The notes under the pieces were generated by a model. It ran no database searches. It had not been told where the DNA came from and saw only the letters and a list, made by a program, of their open reading frames with translations. Positions 45,054-57,600 of a stretch of 64,000 nucleotides of DNA are shown piece after piece (position 1 is the stretch's first letter; the number at the start of each line of letters is the position of its first letter). This DNA is from Verrucomicrobiaceae bacterium (GTDB taxonomy: Bacteria; Verrucomicrobiota; Verrucomicrobiia; Verrucomicrobiales; Verrucomicrobiaceae): positions 62,001-126,000 of the forward strand of contig CANGYJ010000011.1 of the NCBI GenBank assembly GCA_947458455.1. The letters run 5' to 3'. The position numbers and the translations under genes were made by a program.

Positions 45054-45308
45054 GTGATGCACCTCAAGGTCATCATCGACGCAAATCTCGCCGAGTCTCT
45101 CTGGCAGCTTCCAGCCCGCTCCAGACGGGAGATTATCGACATCTTTGAAAAGCTGGCTTTCCACCCTTTGTCGGCAGTTGAGGATCAAATCCGTGCCACG
45201 GACGGGCGCATGATTTATCGCACCAAGTTTAACCGCTGGCGGGTTTGTTTCTGGATCGATGGACCGGTGGATGAACTCAGGATTGTCGAAGTGTCTCGTG
45301 CTAGGTGA
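45054..45308 (+). CDS. ParE/RelE-family toxin-like protein
   Basis: 84 residues from GTG at 45054, or 83 from the ATG at 45057, immediately after the antitoxin stop. The fold pattern fits RelE/ParE: two helices (RSRREIIDIFEKLAFHPL), then beta strands ending in a typical Arg-containing core (MIYRTKFNRWRVCFWID, ELRIVEVSRAR). RelE toxins cleave mRNA on the ribosome and ParE inhibits gyrase; which applies is not visible. Spacing is 0-3 bases, so translation is coupled. Confidence 0.75.
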   Translation: MMHLKVIIDANLAESLWQLPARSRREIIDIFEKLAFHPLSAVEDQIRATDGRMIYRTKFNRWRVCFWIDGPVDELRIVEVSRAR

Positions 45309-45420
45309 GGATTGCAGAAGTGAATGCGGCACAGGCTTTGCTGAATCAGTCATCAGTTCGGCGCACGATTCGACATAAATCCGCCATGATTTCGCACAGA
45401 GGAGGTTCGTATCTAGGCGT

Positions 45421-46842
45421 ATGAAAGACATGATTTCTGGATTCTCCCGTCGTGAGATGTTCGCCCGTGCGGGCGGCGGTTTTGGCATGCTGGCTTTCGC
45501 TTCGATGTTGGAGGCGGCGGAGAATCCTTTTGCGCCGAAGGTGCCGATGCAGGTGGGAGGGAAGGCGAAGTCCATCATTTGGATTTTCACCAATGGCGGG
45601 CCGTCGCAGGTGGATACTTGGGACTACAAACCGGAGCTGGCGAAGCGGGATGGGCAGACGTTGGAGGGTTTTGATCCGAAGACGGGCTTCTTTCCGGGGG
45701 CGGTGGGCGGGCTGATGAAGTCGCCGTTTGAGTTCAAGCAGCACGGGCAGAGCGGAACGTGGTGCAGCGATCTGTTTCCGAAGACGGCGATGCATGTGGA
45801 TAAGATGTGCTTCATCCACAGTTGCTGGACGGGATCGAACAATCACTCGCCAGCGCTCTTCATGATGAACACGGGGACGACTCGCATGGGCTACCCATGC
45901 GTGGGGTCATGGGTGAATTACGGCCTCGGCAGTGAGAGTGATTCACTGCCGAGCTTTGTGGTGATGAGTGATCCGCTGAATCGCGGTTTGCCAAAAGGCA
46001 GCGCGGCGAACTGGGGCGCGGGCTTTTTGCCGAGTGTGTATCAAGGAACGTGGCTGAAGCCTTCGGGAGCGCCCATCGACAATCTCGCGGTGCCTGCGTC
46101 GCTCACGCCGCAGCGTCAGCGGGCACAGTTGGACCTCATGGCGAAGCTGAACCGGCAATCGCTCGGTGAATCGGCCATCGAGAGCGAATTGAATGCCCGC
46201 ATGGAGAGCTTTGAGCTGGCTTATCGCATGCAAACCTCGGCGCCGGAGGCTTTTGCGATCAAGGACGAGCCGGAGCACATCCAAAAACTCTACGGGGTGA
46301 ATGAGAAGCATTGCGGTCACTTTGCCACGCAGTGCCTCACGGCGCGGCGCATGGTGGAGCGTGGCGTGCGCTTCATCCAGATCTACAGCGGCGGCATGGA
46401 GAATCAGCAGAGCTGGGATGGTCACAAGGACATCCTCGGCAATCATCGCGGCTTCGCCAATGAGAGCGATCAGCCGGTGGCGGCGTTGATCAGCGATCTG
46501 GAGCAGCGTGGGCTGCTGGATCAGACTTTGATCATGTGGGGCGGTGAGTTTGGGCGACTGCCCATCGCGCAAAAAGGCGCGCAGCCGGGCCGCGATCACA
46601 ATCCGCACGCTTTCACCGTCTGGATGTGCGGCGGCGGTGTGAAGGGGGGCTATCACCACGGTGAATCCGATGAGATCGGCTTCAAGGCGGCCATCGACAA
46701 AGTCAGCGTGCATGATTTGCACGCCACCATCCTCGCCGCGGCGGGACTCGATCACGAGCGGCTCACCTTCAAGTTCCAGGGCCTCGATCAAAAGCTCACC
46801 GGTGTGGAGAATCCGAAGGTGGTGAAAGCGGTGTTTGCCTGA
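45421..46842 (+). CDS. Tat-exported DUF1501 protein
   Basis: 473 residues. Twin-arginine signal FSRREMFARAGGGFGMLAFA, then the DUF1501 domain with IIWIFTNGGPSQVDTWDYKP, CFIHSCWTGSNNHSPALFMM, GVRFIQIYSGGMENQQSW and MWGGEFGRLP. DUF1501 belongs to the sulfatase/alkaline phosphatase-like fold and its function is unknown. It is abundant in Planctomycetes and Verrucomicrobia. There it usually follows a DUF1549/DUF1553 cytochrome-like gene, which is missing here. It is convergent with the giant-adhesin operon (7-base gap). Confidence 0.92.
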   Translation: MKDMISGFSRREMFARAGGGFGMLAFASMLEAAENPFAPKVPMQVGGKAKSIIWIFTNGGPSQVDTWDYKPELAKRDGQTLEGFDPKTGFFPGAVGGLMKSPFEFKQHGQSGTWCSDLFPKTAMHVDKMCFIHSCWTGSNNHSPALFMMNTGTTRMGYPCVGSWVNYGLGSESDSLPSFVVMSDPLNRGLPKGSAANWGAGFLPSVYQGTWLKPSGAPIDNLAVPASLTPQRQRAQLDLMAKLNRQSLGESAIESELNARMESFELAYRMQTSAPEAFAIKDEPEHIQKLYGVNEKHCGHFATQCLTARRMVERGVRFIQIYSGGMENQQSWDGHKDILGNHRGFANESDQPVAALISDLEQRGLLDQTLIMWGGEFGRLPIAQKGAQPGRDHNPHAFTVWMCGGGVKGGYHHGESDEIGFKAAIDKVSVHDLHATILAAAGLDHERLTFKFQGLDQKLTGVENPKVVKAVFA

Positions 46843-46849
46843 GAAAGGC

Positions 46850-48613
46850 TCAGCGTGCGAGCTTGAGGAAAGCCAGCTCTTCATTGAGGAGCAGGCCTTC
46901 CGGCACCTTTTCGGCGATCTGGAATGCTTCGGCAGGTTTGCCACTGGTGGCAAGCAGGCCGCTGAGGACGGCACGTTGACCAGCGGTCATGCCTCCAGCG
47001 GCGGGAATGCGGGCGACGTGGCGGGTGATGGCGTCCTTGTCTTTAAAACGAAAGGCGGCAAGAGCTTCGAGGAGGCTGACAGGGATGCGTCCTTCGGCGG
47101 AAGCTTCGGTCGAGAGAATATCCGGCTGGCGTTTGAGGGCGGAGATATCCACCGTCTCCATATCCTGGCCGAGGAGGAGGCGGAAGTAGGTGTGTTCATC
47201 TGCATAGGCGGGATTGGAGGGATTGAGCTCCTCCAGCTGGCGAGTGGCATCAAGGAGCGCTTTTGAGTTCGCTGTGAGGGTGGCAAGACCACGAATCTTC
47301 TGTAGGAAGGTGCTTTTACGATTGGGCACTGTTTTGACGAGGCCCTGGTAGGCCTCCAGGGATAGATCCGGCATTTCGAGACGAGAGGCAAGGGCGGCCG
47401 CGAGTTCGAGTTCCTCGTTTTCGCCGTTGTTGATGGCGGAGCTGACAGCGAAGGAGATGAGGTGGCGGGCTTCGAGGAGGTCAGGCTGGAGGTGGCTCTC
47501 AGCATCCGCCAGCCAGAGAGTGGCGAGGGTGTTGGAGACCGGCGGGCGGCGCTCTTTGAGCAATTTTTTGAGATCCTGCCAGCGTCCCTGGCCCACGAGA
47601 GCTTTCACGATGGCGGTGTAAAGGGGGCGGGAGCTAGCGGCTAGGTTCGGAGGGATAAGAGCGAGGAGGCGGGCATGCTCGCGGTGTGTGGAGAGCCAGG
47701 CGGCCATTTCGATGAGGGTGCCGTTTTTTTCTGTTTCGAAGCGGTTGATCTCGTGGAGGATCAGCCCCTCACGCTGCTCGGGAAAGAAGCGGATGAGAGC
47801 GCTGACGGCGTCGAGGCGGATGGCGAGGTTTGCATGTGGATGTGCCTCGATGATGGGGAGGAGGCGTTTTGCCTCCTCAGCGGTGAGGCGAACATCACGG
47901 AGGATGGCCTGTGAGGCGGCGATGCCGACGGGAGGTGGGAGCTGGCAGAGATCCCACAGCTCTCTCCAGGCCTGCTGACGCAGCTCGGGGAAGGCGTTGC
48001 GGCTGTTTTCAATGGCGAGCTGGAGACGGGCATCGGGGGAATCCTTATCGAGCAGGCGGGATTGGCGGGAAGTGGCCGCCGCCGCGGTGTTTTTGCCTTC
48101 GGCGGTCTGGAGCCTAGCGAGCATGGCAAGGCCTTCCGAGGTCTCCGAGGTACCTGGCGGCAGCGCGCCATACACACGCCGTGCTTCATCCACGCGGCCG
48201 AGATCGAGCAGGCAGAAACCATGAAGCAATTGCTGCTCTGCACTGAGCGTCTGCTTCGTGGCGAGCAAGCGGAGGTGGTAAGCTAGCTCGCGGCGGTCTC
48301 CTTTGACCAGCTTGAGGTAAGTGATGATGGCCCGCAGCACCTCGGGCTCCTCGGGGGAAAGGTTTCGTGCTTCGATGAGTTCGGCGATGGCATGGCCCAT
48401 GTTGTCCTCTTCCATGGAGGCGATGGCTTCACGGGCATGCGAGCGTGCCCAGGCATCCCGAATGGCATTCTTCGCCGGAGTCCAAGCGAGAACTCCTCCA
48501 ATGACGGCCACGACGGCGAAGATCAAGATGACGCTGAAATTTCCGAGCAGAGGAATTTTCGGCCGCTGAAACTCGACGGGCGTCTCGTTTTGGGGTTTGA
48601 ATTCGAAGGACAT
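46850..48613 (-). CDS. Membrane-anchored TPR-like repeat protein (last gene of the adhesin operon)
   Basis: 587 residues. A cytoplasmic N-terminal 25 residues, one membrane helix (FSVILIFAVVAVIGGVLAW), then a helical repeat domain resembling TPR or SEL1-type hairpins (AIAELIEARNLSPEEPEVLR near residue 80, and similar pairs of helices throughout). The repeats would lie in the periplasm. ATG 48613 was chosen over 48631 because FEFKPQ and the helix begin there. It is 24 bases after the giant exoprotein gene, so it is cotranscribed and probably handles assembly or stability of that product. No known family was recognised. Confidence 0.8.
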   Translation of the reverse strand: MSFEFKPQNETPVEFQRPKIPLLGNFSVILIFAVVAVIGGVLAWTPAKNAIRDAWARSHAREAIASMEEDNMGHAIAELIEARNLSPEEPEVLRAIITYLKLVKGDRRELAYHLRLLATKQTLSAEQQLLHGFCLLDLGRVDEARRVYGALPPGTSETSEGLAMLARLQTAEGKNTAAAATSRQSRLLDKDSPDARLQLAIENSRNAFPELRQQAWRELWDLCQLPPPVGIAASQAILRDVRLTAEEAKRLLPIIEAHPHANLAIRLDAVSALIRFFPEQREGLILHEINRFETEKNGTLIEMAAWLSTHREHARLLALIPPNLAASSRPLYTAIVKALVGQGRWQDLKKLLKERRPPVSNTLATLWLADAESHLQPDLLEARHLISFAVSSAINNGENEELELAAALASRLEMPDLSLEAYQGLVKTVPNRKSTFLQKIRGLATLTANSKALLDATRQLEELNPSNPAYADEHTYFRLLLGQDMETVDISALKRQPDILSTEASAEGRIPVSLLEALAAFRFKDKDAITRHVARIPAAGGMTAGQRAVLSGLLATSGKPAEAFQIAEKVPEGLLLNEELAFLKLAR

Positions 48614-48637
48614 GGCGGGAGAGAATGACAAAAGGGG

Positions 48638-51600
48638 TTACTCAGCACCGCCACGACGTTTTTTTTCGTCGTCACCTTCACCGCCACCGTAGCCGAGGAC
48701 TTCGACGGTGATGATGGAGGGGGGTTGAGAATCTTGTTTGGTCTCCTGATCCTGCTTGGAGGCCTGCTGGGCGGCGGGAGAGTTGCTCGTGGCCGCTCCG
48801 GCCGCTGCCGCGCTGGCGAGGCCGCCGAGTGCCGGGGTGGAAACGGCGGGCGCGGAGGGTGCTCCGGCACTCGCTCCGCCTACAGCGATGTTGCCAGCAT
48901 TCAGCACGACGGAGGCCGCGATGTTCAGGTTTCCCGTGGCGCGGATACCGGCGTCACCGGCATCCACCGCGCCGATGGGGGCGATGAGATCGACATTGCC
49001 CGGACGCACACCGGCGACGGTGGCGAGCACGCCGATGCCGCCACCCGTGGCGAGGCCGGCGAGGTCCGTGGCGACGGCGGCGCTCTGCGGATCAATGATG
49101 ACGCGGGTGGGCGGGGCGGACTGGATGGTCTTGGAGGAAGAGCCAGCGGCGATATTGCCCACGGTGGACCAGATGCTGATGTCACCACCGCGGAGGGTGA
49201 AGATACGGGAGATGCCGATGCTCACATCGGAATCGGCAAAGACGGAGATATTGCCGCCGGACTCCGTGATGATGCCGGGAGGGGCGAGCGGGGAGCCGAT
49301 GACGGTGGAGGCGAGCTGGAGACCGCCTGCGGGGGCGAGGATGGAGATATTGCCGCCGCTCTTGGTGCGGACGAAGCGTGCTTGGGTCTGGATGCTGCCG
49401 TCGAAGGCATAGCCAGGGATGGGGCGGTCTTCGGCCTTGATGAGGTCAATGCCGGGCGTCTCGATGGGGCGGGGGCCGACGAACATTCCTTCTTTCAGCT
49501 TATCATCAGCGCGGAAGAGCGTTTGGATGGCCTCGTAGCCAGCTCGGTAGGTGTTCACATCCGGGCTGTCGGGATTGTTGCGGTCTCGGCCTGCATCGCG
49601 GAGGGCGAGGAAGTAGAGAGCCATGGCGATCTGGTCACGCTGGGCAGGGGTGAGGGCGGGATCGTCGAGGTTGATGGAGTTGGAAAGGATGGTGCCTGTT
49701 GCATCAGGCGTTCCGATCTTGATCTCTGCGGGTGTCTCTCCTGGTGGAGTATAAGGTCTCCAGACAACGGGCGCGGATGGATCTGCGTCTTCAAACAACA
49801 TGCTCGCAGGAAGCCCACGCAGGCCATCACTCTGCAGCATGGTGGCGAGTTCGGCGAGGTAGCGGCGGCCAGCGAGTTCGTACTTGGGGGCAGGCGGCTT
49901 CACAGGAGTGGTCGAGCCAGGTAGAAAGCTGTAAGGCAGGACATCCTGGTCATACTGGATGGCATAAATGAAATCTGCGACCTTCGCGTTCGAACTGCCG
50001 AAGCCAGAGGAGACACCTCCCATGCCTGCCGCGAGGATGATGTCTGCACCGGAGAAGGGCAGGGCGGGATTGCGCCCGTTGCCGATGCTGTTGATACCGG
50101 TGCCAGTGCCGTCCGTATTGTCTGGGCCGGTGCCGAGGTTGAGGTCACGACCTGCGAGGACCTGGAGGGTGCCGGGACCGCTGATCTGGATATCGCCGTT
50201 TTTGGGGATTTGACTCGTCGCAGGGCTGTTGCCGGGCAAGGAGGCGGCGGTGCGCAGGGCGGAGTTGGCGTTGTAGGCCACGAGGTCACGACCGGAGGAG
50301 ACGGTGGAGAGATCGCTCTCACGGAGGTTTTGGATGTAAAAGGCGATGTCCGTGATGTCACGCCCGGCGAGGATGCTGGCTTTTTTGGGGGAGAAGAGCT
50401 GCAGGCCGGAGATGTCTCCGCCAAGGGCGCTGAGGCGCACAGGCTGGGTGTCCGCCGCGTGGAGGCCTTTGAAATGCAGGGACTGCTTCACCTGGAGAGA
50501 GGCGTAGATGCCGGTGGTGGAGCCGGACTCCGTCAGCAAACTGTCGAGGGCGGCCAGGAAGGGTGTATCACTGGTGACTTGGGCGGCATTGTTGTTTAAG
50601 TTTAACGGGACACTCGGATTGAAGTAAGTCTCGTAGTAGGCGAGGGGGGTGAGCGGACCGTAGATGGAGGCGGGATCGGCATCAGAGACATTGATGGAGG
50701 AGGAGGCCCAGGCGGTGGTCTGCTGGCCGGTGATGAGCGTTTCAGAAACACCGGTGGGGGCCAGGCCGAGGACAGAGCCTGCGGCGAGCAGTTCGAGTGT
50801 GCCGGTCGGAGAGGGGGAAAGGGTGACGTTCCCGATCATGGTGATATCCCCGGCAAAGGCAGTCGCTTGGAGGGTGCCAGGCATAAGCGTGCTGAGCGTG
50901 GTGCTGAAGGGGGAGACCGAAGTCTCCACCAAGCGAAGCCAGGGCTGGAAGTAGGCGGCGTTATTGAGTGTCGGCGTGAGCACGTTGAGCATCCAGATGC
51001 CCAGCATACTGTCTGTAGCCGGAGAGTTCGGGGTGGTGGCGGCCTGGCGGAAGGTGACATCGCCACCAAGGGAGGTCACACGCACGGCGGAATCGGTGCC
51101 GTAAGTACTGAAGTAGGTTTTGTACCAGTGCTTGTTGTTCAGGCCCTGCGGGAGCAGCATGGTATTGGCCACGGGGCCGATGAGAGCATCTCCTCCAGCG
51201 CGGATATCCAGGCTACCACGGCCGAGGAAGAAGGTGGTGGGCAGCCAGCTCTGCACCGGGTGGATGACAGGCACGTTGGAGAGATGCCCGAGCGATGGAG
51301 AGCGGGTGGCATTGGTGGTCACCTCGTTGCCGGCGATGAGGGTGGCGTCTCCGCGCTCGACGTAATAAACGCCGCCATCGATATTGTTCCCGGCAATGAT
51401 GGTGACATCCCCACCGCCCATTTCGAGGAGGGTAGCGGCGCTCGGCGTGCCACTGGCGGCGCGAGCATTGGTGGGCGCATGAGCACTGACGTTTTGCACA
51501 TCACGGCCTGCTTCGAGGGTCACATGGCCCCCGCCGAGGGTGGCCACGCCATCGAAGAAATTGCTGAAATCAACCCACCAACTGGTGCTTGTGGAGGAGT

Positions 51601-54600
51601 CAGTGATGGTTCGTCCTGACGCGGCCACACGGGTCACGCCATAGACGCCTGCCGGATTGACATAACCACGGCGCTGGAGCCAGTTGTTTGGAAGCTGGCG
51701 GGAGGAGTCCGCAATTAGATTGCCCCCGGAGTCACGGGTGTAATGGACGATATCGCGGTCGCTCGAGATGCGTACATTGCCACCAGCCAGGCTGTAGTGT
51801 GCATCATAGGGCTGTTGGAAGACTCCGACCTGGGAACTCTGTGCAGGGCTATTGGTGCTGGTTCGATTGACCAAAGGGCGCACAAAATCGTTCGTGGCAA
51901 AGACGGTGGTGATGTTGGGGACGGAGACACCGGCCGTGTAGATGGTGGCGAATTGGTTGAGGAGCTGGACATCCTGACCGGCGCTGATTTCGATGTCACC
52001 GGTGCCGGTGCGGATGACCTGGAAGCGGTTCGAGACGGTGGGAGAGCCTGTTGTCGCCGCGTTGTTGCTTGGGTTGATCGCCAGACGAGTAAGTGCCGAA
52101 AGGCCAGGGGAAGGATTCGATCCTGCGCTGGTGGGGATGGCTTGCGCAGCGTCTTTGCCGAGCAAGAGCGAGCCTGGGTTCGTCGTTTCACGGAAATTGG
52201 TGGCGCTCACGTCAGCACCCGCACTGAGGCGGTAGTTCCAGGATTGGGAATTGACTGGCAGCGTGGTATTCGGCGTGCTGAGCGTGCCCATCCACATGCG
52301 TTCGACGAGCGGTCCTGAGGTGGCGAGGGTGAAGCCGTCACTGAGGGTGTTGTAGAATTCAAGATTGCCACTGGCTCGCAGGGTGAGGGTGCCTGGGGCA
52401 TTCTTGGGACCGTAGCGGAAGGTGGCGAGGTTCCAATCTGCCAGCGCAGCGGAGGTGGGGGTGCCGAGGGAGATATTGCCGCCGCTATTGATGATCTCCA
52501 CGCCGGGTTGGAGGACAGAGACGGATTGGATGGAGGTGTTTCCACCGAGCAAGCGAGTGAACATGGCGTTGTGGTTTGCCATGAAGCTGGTGTTGTTGTT
52601 GTGGATCGTGGTCGTGTTGAGCGTCTCACCCGAGATGGCGGCGGCACCGGCGCGGAGGAGCGCATTGCTCTGATTGTAAGTGTAGGTGCGGAAGCCTTCG
52701 ATCTCGATGCTGGAGGCATCGATGAAGGTGCCAGCGATGGGATCAATATTCAGGTCGTCGAAGGTGGTCTTCTGCTGGGCGCGGAGGTGGACTTTGCCAC
52801 TGAACTGGCCGCGGAAGGCGCTGGAGGTCGTGAGGCTTTGATCACCTGCGATTTTGGAGGTGACGCCAAGGTCAAGTGTAGAACCAGAGGCGAGGGAAAT
52901 GCTTCCTGTGCCGGTGGATTCGATCCAAATGGCACCGCCCTTGCCTGCGCTGTCAAAGTTTTGACCTCGGACGGTTAGCGTGGAGCCGCTGGCAAGTGTG
53001 ACGCCGTCCCTGGCGATGAGGTCGATCCGGCCGCCCGTGCTGCCGGCGGCATTGATGGTGCCGTTGACGGTGATGCTGCCCTGATCCGTGCCAAGCAGGA
53101 AACGGCGGGCGTTCACAGTGTCATCGACGCTGACACTGCCGGAGCGCACACGAAATTCCCGGCTTTGATTGAAGGAGCCTGTGTTCAACCTGTCATTCAG
53201 TGAGGCGAAATCCGCTAGGCTGCCAAAGTCCATTTCAACCGAGCCTGAGCTGCCGCCAACTCCCGCCTGACCGAGCAGGGAGGGGTTGAAAGTCTGCGTT
53301 CCATCCGCTTGCGTTTGGAAGATGAGATTGCCCGCGGTTTTGATCTGGAGAGTGCCCGCGTCTCCGGCCTGTGCAGGGGCGGCGAGGTTCACGACGGCGC
53401 GGGAACCTAGCACCACGTTTCCGGCGACGGCGGTGAGGGAGATTTCTCCGGCATCCGTGTAGCGTGTGGCGTCAAAGAACTGCTGTGCGGCGCCGCCAGC
53501 GTCCACGCGGGAGCCGAGAATCGATCCATCGGTCATGGTTTGATCGGCGAGCTCGAGATCACCGTTGCGGGCACGGAGGGTGATGAGGCCGCTGGGGAGC
53601 AAAAGCTGCGTGCTGGTGGTGAGGGATGCTCCTTCGAGGGTGAGTTTGGCTCCGAGGCCGAGGTTGGTGGCCGTGGCGGTGGTCTGCGGACGTTGCAGCA
53701 CGAGGTCACCGCCTGCCTGGATGCCGTGCGAGGCATTTCCCAGCGCAGCGATGAAGGGCGTGACTACCTGCACATTCGCCTGAGCACGGAATGAGCCACT
53801 GTCCTGTGTACGCATGCCCAACGCAGAGACGAGGCTGACGCTGCCGAACTGGTTCACTGCCAGGGTGCCTTTCCCAAGGGTGATGGTATCCGCTGTAAAG
53901 CTGAGGCTGCCCGTGGTCGGAGTAATCGCGCCGGTGCCAGTTCCATTCGCACTGTTATCGAGGAGTAGCGTTTTCGCGTTCACTGTCACCGAAGCGGCTC
54001 CCTGATTGAAGCCGCGAATTTCACCTGCATGGAGTTCCAGGGCGCCGGTGGAGGCAAATGAGCCGGTACCGTAAAAATCGATCGAGGAGTAGCTGAGCAG
54101 TGAAAGTGAGCTGGAGGCCTGCAAAGCCGTCAAGAGAGTTCCACCCAGCACGAGGCCAGCATTTGGCTGCAAGGCACCTGGATTGGCGAGCTGGAGGCTG
54201 ATGCGTCCACTGCTGAGCTGATTGGCCGTGGCGGTGATTTGGGTGGTGATGTCGAGCGTGGTGGCATTCGTCGAGTCGAGTGTGACGGTGCGGCCGGAGA
54301 TCGCCGCATTGGCACCGATGGTGAGCGAAGGTAGTGCGGAGGTGGTGACGCCACTGCGGGAGGTTTGTGCACCGGGGACTCCGCTCACACGGACCAGTGC
54401 TCCATTGCCGCTAAGCACAAAGGTGTCAGCGGAGATTTGGGGGCCGGTTTGCGGATCGATCTGTTGCAAAACGGAGCCGCTGGTGATGGTGAGATTTTGT
54501 GTGGCAGCCAGCAGGATGTCAGAGCCGGTGAGGGGCGAGCCAGGATTGTCGAGCGTCAGATTGGTGGTGCGTACGTTCACGGCCGGGCTGCTGGTGTTGC

Positions 54601-57600
54601 CGGAGCGTTCCCCGCCGATGAGGAGGCTCTCGGCATTCCAACCGCTGAGCAGCGCGGCATTCAAAACGAGTTTCCCAGGCTGTGCAGGTGTTCCGGGAGC
54701 GGCGATGACGATGTCCAGCGGGCTGCTGATGTCCACACGACCGCCGCGTCCGCCAAGAGAGCCGGTGGCGGTGAGGTTACCTGCCAGTTGCATGGCCTGG
54801 ACGGCTCCCAGTAGAGTGTAGCCACCATCCACGGGCGTGCGGGTAATGGGGAGTTCCAGACGCTGCTGAGCCGCCGGGATGAAGGTGCTGGCCTGATAGT
54901 CCGCATACTCGGCCCTTACTTTGACGACTCTCTGGGGAGCGATCTCAAAGGACGAATAAACGCGGTTCGTTACGGCAGGGTTCAGGCTGTTGAAGAGGAA
55001 GCCACTGGTCTGCACCGCGCCGCCGGGCTTCACAAAGGAATCGACCGGCGTGCCGTCCACTGGAGTGATAAGCAAAGCGCCGGGCAGTAGGGCATAGCGG
55101 GCGGGGAGCAGGGTGTAAATACCTTCCGCGAGTAGCCCGCTGCCTTTGAGGAAGATGCGGTCACCGATGTTCAGAGAGTCGTTCACATAGCCTGCATCCC
55201 CGCCCAGGTTGTTGGCGAAGAGTCCGGCGGAGGCAAAGGGTGCATAGGGGGCGATGGAGGAACCGTAGGATGGCATCACGGCAAAGCGGCCCTCAGAGGC
55301 TAGGATGTCAGCCGTGCCGCCATTTCCTTGCACCCAGCGGTAACCGTAAAGCTCGCCACCGCCGCGGATGTCGATGGTGGAGCCTGCTTCGGTGATCACT
55401 TCGCGAGCGGTGGTGCGGATGGAGCTCTGCGGGGCACCGGTGCTGGTGATGTCAAAGCCGGTGGGATCGATCCAGTTCGTGCCGTCTTTGATGAGGCCAT
55501 AGGGAATGGACACACCCGTGCCAGTTCGCGGATCGATGGCCGAGACGGAAGTGTTGGAAGCGGCGGCCAGCGTGACCTGCTGCGTGACGGGCACATTCGT
55601 GTTCGTCACGAGACCCCGCGGCGCGGTACCAGTGCCGTCCCAGCCGAGGCGGATGCTGCCAAAGGGGGCGCGGAGTGTGCCGCCCTGAGTGATGGAGGAG
55701 GCAAAGAGGTTCAGGCGGCCGCCTGCGGAGAGCGGCAGGGCCGGAGTGGCACTGGAGGGGAGGATGGTAATGGAGCCGGTCCGGGCGGAACCGCCATCCA
55801 CATAATCATAGGCGGTCAAAGTGAAGGTGGAGGCCGTCACCGGATAGATCTGGCCCGCCGTGAGGGTGAGGTGGCCGGCGATATCGAGGTAACCACTGCC
55901 GCGAAGTTCCTGCCGGGCCGTGATCGACGCATTGCCGATGCCCTGGAGAGAGAGGAAACCGGTATCGATGAGGTCCGCCTCCACCTCCAGCCTGCCGGTG
56001 CCAAACAGCGGGCTGAAGTAGCTGGGCCGTTCGCCCGTGCCGGGTTCATCCACGACGAAAGGATTGATTAACTCCTCATCACGCGTGGGTTTTCCGAGCG
56101 AGGTGCCCAGGGACACATAGCTGGAGGTTAGTTTCACCAAATTCGAGGCTGAGAGGACGCCGCCGGTGGCGATTTGGAGGTAGCCGGCGGATTGCAGGCT
56201 CACGGGGCCGTTGAACTGTACATTGCCTTTCAGGCTCAGGCCCTCAAAGCCGCCCGTCTGGAAAGCATCCACGCCAAAATAACCGCGTCCTGTGAGGGTG
56301 CCGAGCGTTTGGCCCACCAAAGACTGGCCGGGCAAGAAGATCGGATTGGCGAAGGCAGACATGCTGGCCGCCACGAGGAGAGAGATTTCCTTGTCGTCGA
56401 TTTCCGCGCCGGGCGGCACAAAGCGGCCGGATTCGACCTTTAGACTACCGCCGCGAGCATCGGCAGCTCCAGCACGGCCGAGAAGGGTGGCCTGGGTGTG
56501 GAGAAAATCTCCGCCTTTCAGGCTGACCGCCCCACCATGGCTGGCGACGAGCGTCGGCACGCTGATGGTCGGCCGGATGAGCTGGCCGCTACTGGACAAA
56601 TTGGCGATCTGCTGCCCCACTTCCTCGGGCAGCAGGTCGAGCACCGCGCTCGTACCAGATACGTCCAGCAGTGCTCCGGCCTCGGCGATGATGTTTCCCT
56701 CCACCTGGATCGTTCCGCCGTCATGCACGGTGCCCACCCGGCGGCCAAAAGCATCAAATTGATACAGCGTCCTGCCCGTGGCGAGGAGCCGGCTGCCAGA
56801 ACCGAGGTGCACGGTGGCACGACCCGCCACCGGATCGGCATTCTCATTAAAGCGAGCAGAGCCGTGGATCGTGATGGTGCCCGCAGGAGCGGAGATTTCC
56901 CCGAGTGCGGCGACTGTCTGCGCATGGAGGGTGACGCTGCCCAGCGCATCCGTGACGATGCGGGTACCCGCGTCCATGACGACATCGCCTCGCACCTTGA
57001 GGACCGTGTTGTTGATGAAATTCTGTACACCTGGTGCTTCGAAGCGGAGAGAGCTGGTGTCACGGTAACCCTCCGGGTTGAGCACGCGGGCGATCTCGAT
57101 CTGGCTGAGGCCGCTGTCGAGGGCCACACTGGCCTGCAAGGTGGTCACCACGGGATTGATGACAGCGCCGCCCGTGATCCACACGGCGGGGGCGAATTGC
57201 GAGGCATCTCCTCCAGGACTGATGTCCGTGCCGATGCCGTGCATCACAAACTTCGAGAAGCCGCCGGTGCTGAAAAACTCCGGTGCCAGCAGCAAGGTGC
57301 CGGGATGCACCGCCGCTCCGCCTACCTGGATCGTGGGGGCCTGCAAGGTCATGCTGCCGCCATGCCCGCCAGAGAAGCCTTGCAGCGTCCCTGCCAGTAA
57401 CAGTGATCCGCCACCTAGGGAAGTGATGAGAGGATCATTTCCCGCCAGGATGGTCAGGCTTCCAGCGTCGTCATAATGCATCGTCCGGTCGGCAATCAGG
57501 CCGCCGGAGACATCCAACAAGCTCCCCGCTAGGATTTCGACGGTGTGACCTTGAAGGCGGATCACGCCGCCATCCGTGGTGCTACCACTGCCGTTGATCG

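Noticed and set aside
48725-49924. 399-codon plus-strand frame inside the giant exoprotein gene
   Set aside because: Mirror of the low-complexity Gly/Ala repeat coding region; no start context or domain.
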